Origin: Actinospineispora spinosispora DSM 44797
Lineage (GTDB): Bacteria > Actinomycetota > Actinomycetes > Mycobacteriales > Pseudonocardiaceae
DNA: 64,000 bases
Assembly (NCBI RefSeq): GCF_000429025.1
Contig: NZ_AUBB01000025.1
Span: 62,001-126,000, forward strand
Reading direction: 5' to 3'
The translations under genes were made by a program, and so were the position numbers. Every line of letters begins with the position of its first letter. Within the stretch, counting starts at the first letter, position 1. The notes under the pieces are model-generated. The model ran no database searches, was not told the DNA's origin, and saw nothing but the letters and a program-made list of their open reading frames with translations. Below are positions 55,436-64,000 of the stretch, piece by piece.

Positions 55436-55946
55436 GCGAGAAGGGTACGCCTGTCTCTTGGGCCTGTTTCGCGCGGAGTTTTTCCGTGACCACCCCCTCG
55501 GCTTCGCCGTCGGGGGTACTCCCGGAAAAACAAACCTCGTTCCTCGGTTGAGCGCGCGCTTGTTGTCGCCCTGGGAGCCGCCGTCCGGCTTGGGAGCCTG
55601 GTTGCGGACATTCAGTACGCCGGCCTTCGCCGGAACTCCTTCGGAGACTGGCGGAGCCAACTCTCACCGCACCGCGGTTCCGCACCCCGGTTCCGCACCG
55701 CGCACCGTGCGGCGACACCGCGCTATGTGCGGCCACACCGCGCTATGTGCACATTGGGCGGTGTGGACGGAAGGTGCGCGGTGTCACCGAGGTTGATCGC
55801 TCGACGGCGGCACCTGGCGCCGCCGACCTCCCCGGCCCCGCGATCGGCTGGCTCCCGAGCCCCTGGGATGCCTACTCCAGATTGGGCGGAGCCGAGTCCG
55901 TGACGCACTCCCGGTCGACGGCCCGACACGCGTACCCTGTTGAGGC
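55436..55946. other. 511-bp divergent spacer between uppS and the TrhA-like gene
   Basis: No convincing gene is present. A hairpin at 55478-55531 pairs GTTTTTCCG with CGGAAAAAC and CACCCCCTCGGC with its complement, around TTCG. Near 55715-55785 ACACCGCGCTATGTGC is directly repeated and faces GCGCGGTGT in inverted order. The uppS frame remains open to 55660, but that part has no start site or domain. Confidence 0.55.
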
Positions 55947-56639
55947 GTGAGCAGCAGCGGCCCGATCGTCGACACCGTGCCCCCGCTGCCGCCCAAACCA
56001 CGGTTCCGAGGGCGGCTGCACCAGGGATCCTTCGTTTTCTCCCTCGCCGCGGGCGCCACCATGATCACAGCGGCGGCGGCGGTGAGCCGCACCGCTGTCG
56101 CGGTGATCTCGGTCTCGGTCTACGCGGCCACCGTGCTCGGGCTGTTCGGAATCAGTGCGCTGTATCACCGCGGCCGGTGGAAGACCGAGCGCGCGCGGGC
56201 GAGAATGCGCCGGCTCGACCATTCCATGATCTTCGTGTTCATCGCGGGCACCTACACCCCGGTCTCGGCGATGGCACTGCCCTCGCCGACGAGCACCGTC
56301 GTGCTCGCCGTCGTGTGGATCGGCGCGCTGGGCGGTGTGGCGCTACAGCTGGCCTGGCCGGGGGCGCCGCGCTGGGTCGGAGTGCCCATCTACCTGGCGC
56401 TGGGCTGGGTCGCGGTGTTCGTTCTCCCCGACCTGCTCCACCACGTCGGGGTCGCCGCGTTGGTCCTGATCCTGGCCGGCGGCGCGCTCTACACCGCCGG
56501 CGCCGTCGTGTACGCGATCAAACGCCCCAACCCGTGGCCCAACACCTTCGGTTTCCACGAGTTCTTCCACGCGGCCACCGTGCTGGCGGCCGTGTGTCAC
56601 TACGTCGCGATCTGGTTCGTGCTGGTCTCGACCTGGTGA
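55947..56639 (+). CDS. Hemolysin III/TrhA-family membrane protein
   Basis: The 230-residue protein has seven hydrophobic helices and the PAQR/HlyIII conserved residues: GISALYHRGRW, RRLDHSMIFVFIAGTYTP (Asp and His), and NTFGFHEFFHAATVLAAVCHY near the C-terminus. Members act in membrane homeostasis. GTG 55947 is used. Its pairing with uppS matches Rv1085c/Rv1086. Confidence 0.92.
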   Translation: MSSSGPIVDTVPPLPPKPRFRGRLHQGSFVFSLAAGATMITAAAAVSRTAVAVISVSVYAATVLGLFGISALYHRGRWKTERARARMRRLDHSMIFVFIAGTYTPVSAMALPSPTSTVVLAVVWIGALGGVALQLAWPGAPRWVGVPIYLALGWVAVFVLPDLLHHVGVAALVLILAGGALYTAGAVVYAIKRPNPWPNTFGFHEFFHAATVLAAVCHYVAIWFVLVSTW

Positions 56640-56640
56640 G

Positions 56641-57249
56641 CTAACCGGTCGGGCCGCGGCCGCGCAGCTCGTCCACCTTGGCCATCGCGGTGCGCAGCTC
56701 GTCGAGCCACTCGTCGGCGTGCTCGCCGACCAACCGCACCGCCCAGGCGAGAGCGTCGGACCGGGACCGCGCCACACCCGCGTCGACCAGCGTGTCGAGC
56801 ACCACCCGTTCCGGCTGCCGCAACCGCGTCATGACCGGCACGGACAGCGTGGTGAACAGCTCCTCGGTGTCGCCGATGCGCGCACCCCAGGCGACCTTGC
56901 GCTGGTAGCGGTGCTCGGCCTGGCGGGCGATGTCGATCCGCTCCTCCCGGGTCTGCTCCCGGAACCGCGAGATCCGCCCGGCCTCGGCGGCCGCCCGGTC
57001 GGCCCGTCCGGCATCGCTGTCCTCGAAGTCCTCCGTCAACGCGGGCAGCGTCCCGACGATCAGGACCTCCTCGCGGTCGACCGTCACCTCGGGCGCCTCG
57101 GTGAACCACTCCTCCGGCAGCCGGCCACGAACCCAGGCCGGTGCGTCGGACGCCGACGGCAGATCGGCGTGCTGCCACCCGCCACGGCCCTGCCCCTTGT
57201 TGCCGGGGCCGCGCCCCGGTCCTGGCCATCCTCGATGCATGCGCGCCAT
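56641..57249 (-). CDS. Hypothetical protein with C-terminal RHH-like segment
   Basis: The 202-residue protein has a Gly-rich start, an acidic middle (FTEAPEVTVDREEVLIVG) and, near residue 150-180, VVLDTLVDAGVARSRSDALA followed by WAVRLVGEH, a pattern like ribbon-helix-helix regulators. ATG 57249 follows GAGGAGG. Three TTAC units with an 8-bp period lie 22 bp upstream, suggesting autoregulation. Family unknown. Confidence 0.65.
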   Translation of the reverse strand: MARMHRGWPGPGRGPGNKGQGRGGWQHADLPSASDAPAWVRGRLPEEWFTEAPEVTVDREEVLIVGTLPALTEDFEDSDAGRADRAAAEAGRISRFREQTREERIDIARQAEHRYQRKVAWGARIGDTEELFTTLSVPVMTRLRQPERVVLDTLVDAGVARSRSDALAWAVRLVGEHADEWLDELRTAMAKVDELRGRGPTG

Positions 57250-57270
57250 GAGTGTCGCCTCCTCAACTTC

Positions 57271-57290
57271 TTACGTGATTACAGCATTAC
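57271..57290. promoter_or_regulatory. Three TTAC direct repeats with 8-bp period
   Basis: TTAC occurs at 57271, 57279 and 57287 (TTACGTGATTACAGCATTAC). RHH proteins often bind short direct repeats at this spacing, and the adjacent minus-strand gene encodes an RHH-like segment. Confidence 0.5.
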
Positions 57291-57419
57291 ACATTTAGCT
57301 CCATGATCGGTACTATCAGGGACGGCTACCGAGTCCGATCACCCATGACCGCACACCGCGCACCGGTGTCGACGGGAGCTATGAGAGTCCGGTGATCACG
57401 GACCAGGCATGATGCGGTC

Positions 57420-58823
57420 ATGCGCTATGCGGAACACGTGTCGGAGCTGGTGGGCAACACACCGCTGGTCAAGCTGAACAAGGTCGCCGAGGGGCTGACG
57501 CCTCTGGTCCTGGCGAAGGTCGAGTACTTCAACCCCGGTGGCAGCGTGAAGGACCGGATCGCGCTGCGCATGATCGACGCGGCCGAAGCGAGCGGCGAGC
57601 TGCGACCGGGCGGCACGATCGTCGAGCCGACGTCGGGCAACACCGGCATCGGCCTGGCGATGATCGCCCAGCGGCGCGGCTACAAGTGTGTGTTCGTCTG
57701 CCCGGACAAGGTCAGCGAGGACAAGCGCAACGTGCTGCGCGCGTACGGCGCGGACGTCGTGGTGTGCCCGACGGCGGTACCGCCGGAGCACCCGGACTCG
57801 TACTACAACACGTCCGACCGGCTCGCCCGCGAGCTGCCGAACGCGTGGAAGCCCAACCAGTACGCGAACCAGAACAACCCGGAGAGCCATTACCTGCAGA
57901 CCGGCCCCGAGCTGTGGGAACAGACCGAGGGACGGATCACCCACTTCGTCGCGGGCATCGGCACCGGCGGCACCATCAGCGGTATCGGGCGCTACCTCAA
58001 GGAGGCATCCAACGGCCTTGTGAAGATCATCGGCGCCGATCCGGAGGGCTCCGTGTACAGCGGCGGCACCGGCCGGCCCTACCTGGTCGAGGGCGTCGGC
58101 GAGGACTTCTGGCCGACCACCTACGACCGGGAGATCTGCGACGAGATCCTCGCCGTGCGCGACGCCGACTCGTTCGACATGACCCGGCGCCTCGCGCGCG
58201 AGGAAGCCCTGCTCGTCGGCGGTTCCTGCGGCATGGCGGCCGCCGCGGCGCTCCGCGTCGCCGCCTCCTTGGATGCCGAGGAGGCCCGCGACGCGGTGAT
58301 CGTCGTCCTACTTCCGGACGGCGGGCGTGGCTACCTGGCGAAGGTCTTCAACGACGCCTGGATGTCGACCTACGGTTTCCTGTCGCTGGAGTCGAGCGAG
58401 GCCACCGTGGGCGACGTGCTGCGCGGCAAGGACGGCCGGCTGCCCGAGCTCGTGCACGGTCACCCCAACGAGACGGTCGCCGACGTGGCCGGCTACCTGC
58501 GCGAGTTCGAGGTGTCCCAGCTGCCGATCGTCGCGGCCGAGCCACCCGTCATGGCCGCCGAGGTGGTCGGTGCGGTCAACGAGCGAGACCTGCTGCAGGC
58601 GCTGTTCAGCGGCAAGGCGAACCTCGCCGACCGGGTCGAGCAGCACATGTCCGCGCCGCTGCCCACGATCGGCGCGGGCGAGCCCGTCGCCGCCGCGATG
58701 TCGGCACTGGCCGGCGCCGACGGCGCGTTGGTGCTGGTCGATGGCAAGCCCGCCGGTGTGCTCACCCGACACGACGTGCTGGCGTTCCTGTCGTCCCAGA
58801 CGGGCCCGGTCAAGAAGCTGTGA
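57420..58823 (+). CDS. cbs: Cystathionine beta-synthase
   Basis: The 467-residue PLP enzyme has the lysine in NPGGSVKDRIA, the TSGNTGIGLA phosphate loop, GIGTGGTISG, and a C-terminal CBS-domain pair (VGDVLRGKDGRLPELVHGHP and later). It condenses serine and homocysteine in transsulfuration. It precedes metB as in mycobacteria (Rv1077, Rv1079). Confidence 0.96.
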   Translation: MRYAEHVSELVGNTPLVKLNKVAEGLTPLVLAKVEYFNPGGSVKDRIALRMIDAAEASGELRPGGTIVEPTSGNTGIGLAMIAQRRGYKCVFVCPDKVSEDKRNVLRAYGADVVVCPTAVPPEHPDSYYNTSDRLARELPNAWKPNQYANQNNPESHYLQTGPELWEQTEGRITHFVAGIGTGGTISGIGRYLKEASNGLVKIIGADPEGSVYSGGTGRPYLVEGVGEDFWPTTYDREICDEILAVRDADSFDMTRRLAREEALLVGGSCGMAAAAALRVAASLDAEEARDAVIVVLLPDGGRGYLAKVFNDAWMSTYGFLSLESSEATVGDVLRGKDGRLPELVHGHPNETVADVAGYLREFEVSQLPIVAAEPPVMAAEVVGAVNERDLLQALFSGKANLADRVEQHMSAPLPTIGAGEPVAAAMSALAGADGALVLVDGKPAGVLTRHDVLAFLSSQTGPVKKL

Positions 58824-58831
58824 CCACCCGC

Positions 58832-58859
58832 CCGCGAGTCGGGCGCGTCAGCACATCGG
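58832..58859. repeat. Half copy of the class B element
   Basis: CCGCGAGTCGGGCGCGTCAG then CACATCGG matches the left side of the 8120 and 47881 elements, but the right arm is missing. It is a remnant in the cbs-metB gap. Confidence 0.65.
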
Positions 58860-58926
58860 GTCCGTGTGCAAGGACACGACCGGCCGCCGCGAGGCGGCCG
58901 GTCGGATCGGCGTACCGTCCACGTGT

Positions 58927-60084
58927 GTGAACGGCTTCTCAACCCGCGCCATCCATGCCGGGCAGGCCCCGGACCCGACGACCGGTTCGGTCATCGTGCC
59001 GATCCACGCCACTTCGACGTTCGCCCAGGACGGCGTCGGCGGCACCCGAGGCGGGTACGAATACTCCCGCAGCGGCAACCCGACCCGCGACGCGCTCGCT
59101 GAGTGTCTGGCGGCGCTGGAGGGCGGCCGGCACGGTTTCGTGTTCGGTTCCGGCATGTCGGCGACCGACACGCTGCTGCGCGTGGCTCTCAAGCCCGGTG
59201 ACCACCTGCTCATCCCGCACGACGCCTACGGCGGAACGTTCCGCCTCGTCGACAAGGTGCTCTCGAACTGGGGCATCGACTACACCCCCGCTGACCTGGG
59301 CAACCTCGACGCCGTGCGCGCCGCGCTGCGGCCGAGCACCCGGATGATCTGGTCCGAGTCCCCCACCAACCCGCTGCTGGGCATCGCGGACATCGCCGCG
59401 CTCGCCGAGGTCGCCCGCGACGCGCACGCCCGGCTCGTCGTCGACAACACGTTCGCCTCGCCCTACCTGCAGACCCCTCTGGGCCTCGGCGCGGACGTCG
59501 TCCTGCACTCCACGACGAAGTACTGCGGCGGTCACTCCGACGTCGTCGGCGGCGCGCTGGTCACCAGCGACGAGGAGCTCGCCGAAGGGCTCACGTTCAC
59601 CCAGAACTCGGTCGGTGCCGTGCCCGGCCCGTTCGACTCCTGGCTGACCCTGCGCGGGCTCAAGACCCTCGCCGTCCGCATGGAACGCCACAGCGACAAC
59701 GCCGAACGAGTCGTCGCGGCGCTGGTCAGCCACCCGAAGGTGTCGAAGGTCTTCTACCCCGGGCTGCCCGAACACCCCGGCCACGAGGTGGCCGCGAAGC
59801 AGATGCGCCGCTTCGGCGGGATGGTGTCGTTCCTCGTGCGCGGAGACTCCGACGGTGCCGCGGACCCGGCGGCCGAGGCGCTGCGGGTCTGCGCGGCGAC
59901 CCGGCTGTTCACACTCGCCGAGTCCCTCGGTGGCGTCGAGTCGCTGATCGAGCACCCCGGCCGCATGACCCACGCCTCCACCGAGGGCTCCGCGCTGCAG
60001 GTCCCCTCCGACCTGGTGCGTCTGTCCGTGGGCATCGAAGACGCCGACGACCTGGTAGAGGACCTCCTAGAGGCCCTGGGCTAA
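58927..60084 (+). CDS. metB: Cystathionine gamma-synthase/lyase
   Basis: The 385-residue PLP enzyme has the Cys/Met metabolism family motifs YEYSRSGNPTR, FGSGMSA, the PLP lysine in HSTTKYCGGHSDVVGG, and SLGGVESLIEHPGRMTH. GTG 58927 is chosen. It follows cbs by 103 bp. The exact direction (synthase or lyase) cannot be read from sequence. Confidence 0.94.
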   Translation: MNGFSTRAIHAGQAPDPTTGSVIVPIHATSTFAQDGVGGTRGGYEYSRSGNPTRDALAECLAALEGGRHGFVFGSGMSATDTLLRVALKPGDHLLIPHDAYGGTFRLVDKVLSNWGIDYTPADLGNLDAVRAALRPSTRMIWSESPTNPLLGIADIAALAEVARDAHARLVVDNTFASPYLQTPLGLGADVVLHSTTKYCGGHSDVVGGALVTSDEELAEGLTFTQNSVGAVPGPFDSWLTLRGLKTLAVRMERHSDNAERVVAALVSHPKVSKVFYPGLPEHPGHEVAAKQMRRFGGMVSFLVRGDSDGAADPAAEALRVCAATRLFTLAESLGGVESLIEHPGRMTHASTEGSALQVPSDLVRLSVGIEDADDLVEDLLEALG

Positions 60085-60087
60085 CCC

Positions 60088-60210
60088 CTCGTGAGTGATG
60101 AGGGCGTCTACCCCGAAGGGGCCGCGAAGCGGTAGCCGGTCTACGCACTCACGACACGCTTTTCGTCGTGAGTGCGTAGACCGGCTATAGGCGCCCTCAG
60201 CACTCACGAG
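60088..60210. repeat. 123-bp nested palindrome, copy 3
   Basis: Outer arms 60088-60106 and 60192-60210 pair with one mismatch. A CCCCGAAGGGG mini-hairpin and the long stem (TAGCCGGTCTACGCACTCAC and complement) match copy 1 almost base for base. Here the metB TAA precedes the element, so its arm does not provide the stop. Confidence 0.9.
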
Positions 60211-60310
60211 AACCCCGAGACCGCGCACTCGGTGCACGCGGTCGGGACCACAGCCCCCGTACCCGGCCTAGCCCGTGCCCGGCTTCAAGGCATCTCGGCT
60301 TCGCCGTCGA

Positions 60311-60431
60311 CTCGTGAGTGGCAAGACCGCCTATAGCTGGACTGGACCCTCACGACGGAAAAGCTGTCGTGAGTGCCCACTCCGGCTACGCCTTCGGCGC
60401 CCCTCCGGGGTAGACGGCCTTGCCACTCACG
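60311..60431. repeat. About 121-bp nested palindrome, copy 4
   Basis: Outer arms TCGTGAGTGGCAAGACCGCC and AGACGGCCTTGCCACTCACG pair with two mismatches. The inner CCCTCACGAC/GTCGTGAG tip and a CGCCCCTCCGGGGT mini-hairpin follow the copy 2 order. It lies downstream of the 60441 gene on the minus strand. Confidence 0.85.
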
Positions 60432-60440
60432 ACGAGGGGC

Positions 60441-60701
60441 TCAGGGGCGGAAGGGGAGGTGGTCGTCTGGGCGCGGTGGGGTTGGTGCGGGGGCCGGCTC
60501 GACGTCTGTGCCTATCGTCAGGTCGCCTGGTTCCACGCAGCCGCCGACCAGTTCGTAACCGCTCGCGGTGGGGACGTAGCGCCCGGGGTCCTCGCAGCCG
60601 GCACGTTGCACGGTGATCAACGCGATGGTGGCCATCGCGGCCGCGACGACCAGCGAGACAACGACCGACCAACGCTCGGCGTTGATCTTCGGCCCCGCCA
60701 T
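60441..60701 (-). CDS. Small single-pass membrane protein
   Basis: The 86-residue protein has one membrane helix (VVVSLVVAAAMATIALITVQ, about residues 14-33), an outside part with two Cys (RAGCEDPG and VGGCVEPG) and a Pro-rich end. ATG 60701 follows GGAGGAAGC. It takes the place of the Rv1081c-type gene between metB and greA but is shorter. Confidence 0.7.
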   Translation of the reverse strand: MAGPKINAERWSVVVSLVVAAAMATIALITVQRAGCEDPGRYVPTASGYELVGGCVEPGDLTIGTDVEPAPAPTPPRPDDHLPFRP

Positions 60702-60861
60702 GCTTCCTCCCGGGCTGGTACCGACCTCCGACGACATCTGGCCGGGGGCGGACCTGTCCGAGGTTACTCGGTACTCGCTCGGCACAGCCGACTGGCCATC
60801 CCGAACACGATCACACCCGTCACTCCGCCCCCAGATTTCGCCCCCGGGCGGACCGAAGGGA

Positions 60862-60890
60862 GAAGCCCGAGACCAGTGGCCTCGGGCTTC
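60862..60890 (-). terminator. Terminator of greA
   Basis: GAAGCCCGAG (60862-60871) pairs with CTCGGGCTTC (60881-60890) around ACCAGTGGC, 18 bp after the greA stop on the minus strand. No other feature is seen in 60702-60861. Confidence 0.8.
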
Positions 60891-60908
60891 TACGAACCTG
60901 TGAACGGA

Positions 60909-61403
60909 TCAGCCGCTGAACGGCTCCGCGCCTTCGAGGGTGACCTTCATCGTGCCGCCGTCGGGCAACGAGTACTGGCGGGTCTCGCCCACCTTGGCGC
61001 CCAGGATCGCGGCACCCAGCGGGGAGTTCGGCGAGTAGACCTCCATGCCGCCGGCGCTGCCCTCCTCGCGGGAGCCCAGCAGGAACTGCTCGGTGTCGTC
61101 GTCGCCGTCGTAACGCACGGTGAGCACCATGCCGGGCTGCGCGATGTCGCTCTGCGTCGGCGCCTCGCCGACCTTGGCCGTGCGCAGCAGCTCCTGGAGC
61201 TGGCGGATACGTGCTTCCTGCTGGCCCTGGTCCTCACGAGCCGCGTGATATCCGCCGTTCTCCTTGAGATCGCCCTCTTCGCGGCGCGCATTGATTTCCG
61301 CTGCAATAACCGGCCGGTTCGCGATCAGCTCATCGAGCTCGTGCTTGAGCCGGTCATAGGCATCCTGGGTCAACCAGGTCACCTGGATCTCGGTCACGGT
61401 CAT
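60909..61403 (-). CDS. greA: Transcription elongation factor GreA
   Basis: The 164-residue protein has the coiled-coil N-domain ([20 protein letters not shown]) with the tip acidic pair in [12 protein letters not shown], and the C-terminal FKBP-like domain ([20 protein letters not shown]). It restarts backtracked polymerase. ATG 61403 follows GGAGGAGTG. Confidence 0.96.
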   Translation of the reverse strand: MTVTEIQVTWLTQDAYDRLKHELDELIANRPVIAAEINARREEGDLKENGGYHAAREDQGQQEARIRQLQELLRTAKVGEAPTQSDIAQPGMVLTVRYDGDDDTEQFLLGSREEGSAGGMEVYSPNSPLGAAILGAKVGETRQYSLPDGGTMKVTLEGAEPFSG

Positions 61404-61833
61404 CACTCCTCCAGACGTCCAGACCTGCGGGTGCGGGTCGGCCAACGCTGCTGGGCGGCGCGGCCCAGGGCATGTGCCCTGAGATGGAAAAACACGACCC
61501 GACGGCGGGCCGTGTGCGGGCAACGGTAACACGGGCCTCACCGCTCAGCGCATTCTTTCGACGAACGGTCGACGGCTCCGAGAAGTTCCCGAAACCGAAA
61601 TCCACCCCGTTCGTTGATACTCCGTCGCGCTATGAGAGCCTTCTCAGCCGTCTCAGTGACGCCATTCGTAGCCCGTCCGCGCGAACTCCTCCCGCATCGG
61701 GAAGATCCTGCGCGACCTCGCGGTTGTACCTAGCGCGCAAGAGTGACCGCGTGGCCGGGACAATGGGTCCGGGGGTCGTTACTGCTCTCAGAACGTCTTG
61801 TTCACGCCACTCGAGATGCCCGAGGAAGAGGAC
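61404..61833. other. 430-bp divergent spacer between greA and mca
   Basis: I see no supported gene and no member of the palindromic families. The region must contain both promoters; no confident -35/-10 pair is visible. AGGAAGAGG at its right end is the mca ribosome site. Confidence 0.5.
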
Positions 61834-62715
61834 ATGGTCGGACCGCTACGACTGATGACTGTGCACGCCCACCCCGACGACGAGTCGAGCAAGGGCGCCG
61901 CGACCTGTGCACGCTACGTGGCGGACGGACACGAGGTCATGGTCGTCACCTGCACCGGCGGTGAGCGGGGCAGCGTGCTGAACCCGGCGATGGACCGGCC
62001 CGAGGTCATCGAGAACATGTCGGAGATCCGGCGCGCCGAGATGGCTCGCGCGGCGGAACTTCTCGGCGTCTCCCACCGTTGGCTCGGGTATGTGGACTCC
62101 GGCCTGCCCGAGGGCGACCCGAAGCCGCCGCTGCCGGAAGGCTGTTTCGCGGTGGGCGACCTCGGCGAGCAGACCCAGAAGCTGGTCGCGTTGATCCGCG
62201 AGTTCCGTCCGCACGTCCTCGTCACCTACGACGAGAACGGCGGCTACCCGCACCCCGACCACATCCGGTGCCACCAGGTGTCCGTCGCGGCGTTCGACGC
62301 CTCGGGCGACCCGGACAAGTACCCGGAGGTCGGCGAGCCGTGGCAGCCGCTGAAGCTGTACTACTCGCACGGCTTCTCCCGTGAGCGCATCCTGAAGTTC
62401 CACACCGCGCTCGAGGCAGCCGGCATGGAGTCCCCGTACGCCGAGTGGATCAAGAACTGGTCCACCGACCGGCCCGACCCCGGTAGCCGCGTGACCACCA
62501 GGGTGCAGTGCGCCGACTACTTCCCGGTGCGGGACGAGGCGCTGAAGGCGCACGCGACCCAGATCGACCCGACCAGCCGCTGGTTCGCCGTACCGATGGA
62601 GATGCAGCGCGAGCTCTGGCCGACGGAGGACTACGAGCTGGTCCGGTCGCTCGTGGACAGCTCGACACCGGAGGACGACCTGTTCGCCGGCCTGCATGAA
62701 AGAGTCTCGGCATGA
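61834..62715 (+). CDS. mca: Mycothiol S-conjugate amidase
   Basis: The 293-residue zinc amidase has the LmbE-type [13 protein letters not shown] and HPDHIRCHQ metal motifs, plus [12 protein letters not shown]. It cleaves mycothiol conjugates for detoxification, confirming a mycothiol-producing actinobacterium. ATG 61834 is preceded by AGGAAGAGG. It overlaps the next gene by ATGA. Confidence 0.95.
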   Translation: MVGPLRLMTVHAHPDDESSKGAATCARYVADGHEVMVVTCTGGERGSVLNPAMDRPEVIENMSEIRRAEMARAAELLGVSHRWLGYVDSGLPEGDPKPPLPEGCFAVGDLGEQTQKLVALIREFRPHVLVTYDENGGYPHPDHIRCHQVSVAAFDASGDPDKYPEVGEPWQPLKLYYSHGFSRERILKFHTALEAAGMESPYAEWIKNWSTDRPDPGSRVTTRVQCADYFPVRDEALKAHATQIDPTSRWFAVPMEMQRELWPTEDYELVRSLVDSSTPEDDLFAGLHERVSA

Positions 62716-62948
62716 ATACGTTGATGACCGGCGCCTGGCTGGCGCAGGACCCGCCGACCGGGCCTCAGGGCCCGGAGTTCGGCGGCTCCTCGCCGCTCGG
62801 TCTGCTGGTGACGCTGCTGATGCTGATCGCGGTCGTGCTGCTGGTCCGATCGATGAACCGGCACCTGCGCAAGCTCCCGAAGTCGTTCGACGAGCCGGAC
62901 GAGGCGAAGGTCGGCGACACCACGTCCGACGCCGAGCAGAAGAAGTAG
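62712..62948 (+). CDS. Small membrane protein, Rv1083-like
   Basis: The 78-residue protein has a short outside N-terminus ([16 protein letters not shown]), one membrane helix ([17 protein letters not shown], about 29-45) and an acidic tail. Its ATG overlaps the mca stop. The same small gene follows mca in mycobacteria. Confidence 0.8.
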   Translation: MNTLMTGAWLAQDPPTGPQGPEFGGSSPLGLLVTLLMLIAVVLLVRSMNRHLRKLPKSFDEPDEAKVGDTTSDAEQKK

Positions 62949-62966
62949 TCCCGAGGCCACTGTCGT

Positions 62967-64000
62967 ATGTCCAACCGGCTCGCCCAGGCAACCAGTCCCT
63001 ATCTCCTGCAGCACGCGGAGAACCCGATCGACTGGTGGCAGTGGTCACCAGAGGCATTCGAGCAGGCGCGGGAACGTAACGTCCCGGTCCTGCTGTCGGT
63101 CGGTTACGCCGCGTGCCACTGGTGCCATGTGATGGCACACGAGTCCTTCGAAGACGAGGACACGGCGGCCCAGGTCAACGCCGAGTTCGTGGCGATCAAG
63201 GTGGACCGTGAGGAGCGCCCGGACATCGACGCCGTGTACATGGCCGCGACCCAGGCGATGACCGGCGCGGGTGGCTGGCCCATGACGTGCTTCCTCACGC
63301 CGGACGGTGAACCGTTCCAGTGCGGCACCTACTATCCGTCGCAGCCGCGCCAGGGCATGCCGAGCTTCCGGCAGCTGCTCACCGCCGTGAGCAAGGCGTG
63401 GCGGGAGGACGGTGACCGGGTCCGTGAGGCCGCCGGTCAGATCGCGGAGCGTCTCGCGGACAGCTCGACCGCCGCGCTGCCACCGACGAAGCTGGACAAG
63501 AAGGCGCTCGCGCACGCCGTCGGCTCGGTCGCGGAGGGATTCGACGCGACGCACGGCGGTTTCGGTGGCGCGCCCAAGTTCCCGCCGTCCATGACGCTGG
63601 AGTTCCTGCTGCGCCACCACGAGCGCACCGGTTCGACGCGTGCGTTGCGGATGGTCGAGCTGACCTGCGAGCGGATGGCGCGCGGCGGCATGTACGACCA
63701 GCTCGCCGGTGGTTTTGCCCGGTACAGCGTCGACGAGCGCTGGGTCGTTCCGCACTTCGAGAAGATGCTCTACGACAACGCCCTGCTCCTGCGGGTCTAC
63801 GCGCACCTGGCGCGTCGCACGGACGCCACCGAGCTTCCGGTGCGCATCGCCGACGAGACCGCCGAGTTCCTGCTCCGCGACATGCTCACCCCCGAGGGCG
63901 GTTTCGCGTCGGCATTGGACGCCGACACCGAAGGCGTCGAGGGCCTCACCTACGGCTGGACGCCGTCGCAGCTGCGTGCGCTGCTGGGGCCCGAGGACGG
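62967..64000 (+). CDS. Thioredoxin-fold DUF255/YyaL-like protein, truncated by the window end
   Basis: The first 344 residues show an N-terminal thioredoxin-like domain with [15 protein letters not shown] and [12 protein letters not shown] (CxxC-like pair) and the start of the glycosidase-like (AGE/six-hairpin) domain, with [13 protein letters not shown] and [14 protein letters not shown]. Full-length relatives have about 670 residues. It is the Rv1084 position. Role uncertain. Confidence 0.92.
   Translation, partial: MSNRLAQATSPYLLQHAENPIDWWQWSPEAFEQARERNVPVLLSVGYAACHWCHVMAHESFEDEDTAAQVNAEFVAIKVDREERPDIDAVYMAATQAMTGAGGWPMTCFLTPDGEPFQCGTYYPSQPRQGMPSFRQLLTAVSKAWREDGDRVREAAGQIAERLADSSTAALPPTKLDKKALAHAVGSVAEGFDATHGGFGGAPKFPPSMTLEFLLRHHERTGSTRALRMVELTCERMARGGMYDQLAGGFARYSVDERWVVPHFEKMLYDNALLLRVYAHLARRTDATELPVRIADETAEFLLRDMLTPEGGFASALDADTEGVEGLTYGWTPSQLRALLGPED

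Noticed and set aside
55436..55660. N-terminal extension of uppS (75 codons)
   Set aside because: No start site, no similarity to UppS, and it covers a hairpin. The known family length fits the GTG at 55435.

Overview
The window is high-GC actinobacterial DNA. It is most like a member of the Pseudonocardiaceae or a close relative. The supporting evidence is a mycothiol conjugate amidase (mca), a GuaB1-type GMP reductase paralogue, DUF4245 and DUF6542 proteins, a lipid-droplet-associated protein beside xseA and ispH, many GTG starts and many 4-base ATGA/GTGA gene overlaps. The right end (uppS, trhA, RHH protein, cbs, metB, small membrane protein, greA, mca, small membrane protein, DUF255 protein) keeps the gene order of the Mycobacterium tuberculosis Rv1077-Rv1086 block, with local rearrangement. 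The species cannot be named from the sequence alone.

Left flank, 1-11.3 kb: a divergent TetR/SDR pair, metF overlapping guaA, an APC permease, an LCM-type methyltransferase, an SMP-30 lactonase, a DoxX protein, an Old Yellow Enzyme homologue that lacks the usual substrate-binding His/Asn pair, a divergent ECF41/SigJ-like sigma factor, and a beta carbonic anhydrase.

Mobile region, about 11.5-31 kb: an integrated actinomycete conjugative element of the AICE type. It has a large serine recombinase (13.36-14.73 kb), a RepA-like AAA ATPase and a prim-pol primase, an FtsK/TraB-type translocase, an SpdB-like membrane protein, and about fifteen small, tightly overlapping minus-strand genes. These include a tandem pair of HEXGH proteins, a ParB-like protein and several zinc-ribbon peptides. 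Rightward genes are a short GntR regulator, a fused XRE-HTH/Nudix-like protein (compare Pif, the immunity factor of pSAM2) and a cupin. Iterated GTGACAG motifs occur at both ends of the replication/transfer block. A leader sequence with a covarying stem recurs three times upstream of Shine-Dalgarno sites in the transfer operon. An XRE/Nudix gene pair sits left of the integrase. A zinc-ribbon plus HEPN-like gene framed by 46-48 bp direct repeats sits at the right edge. I could not identify attL/attR.

Right flank, 31-64 kb: ychF, an HTH_42 protein, a 2OG-Fe oxygenase overlapping an NCS2 permease, rmuC, ispH, the xseA/xseB cluster, glpX, a YkuD L,D-transpeptidase, fumC, an ATP-dependent DNA ligase, guaB1, a PIN-PhoH protein, a DUF885 protein, three tandem small secreted-protein genes with matching 5' leaders and terminators, then the uppS-to-DUF255 block.

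The intergenic regions carry several families of palindromic repeats. There are 46-bp palindromes whose arms supply the stop codons of both convergent genes. There are four roughly 123-bp elements that fold as a nested three-way junction. There are CCGCGAGTCGGGC-ended elements. A pair of roughly 202-bp repeats lies 34 kb apart in opposite orientation, and their long outer stem differs by compensating changes.
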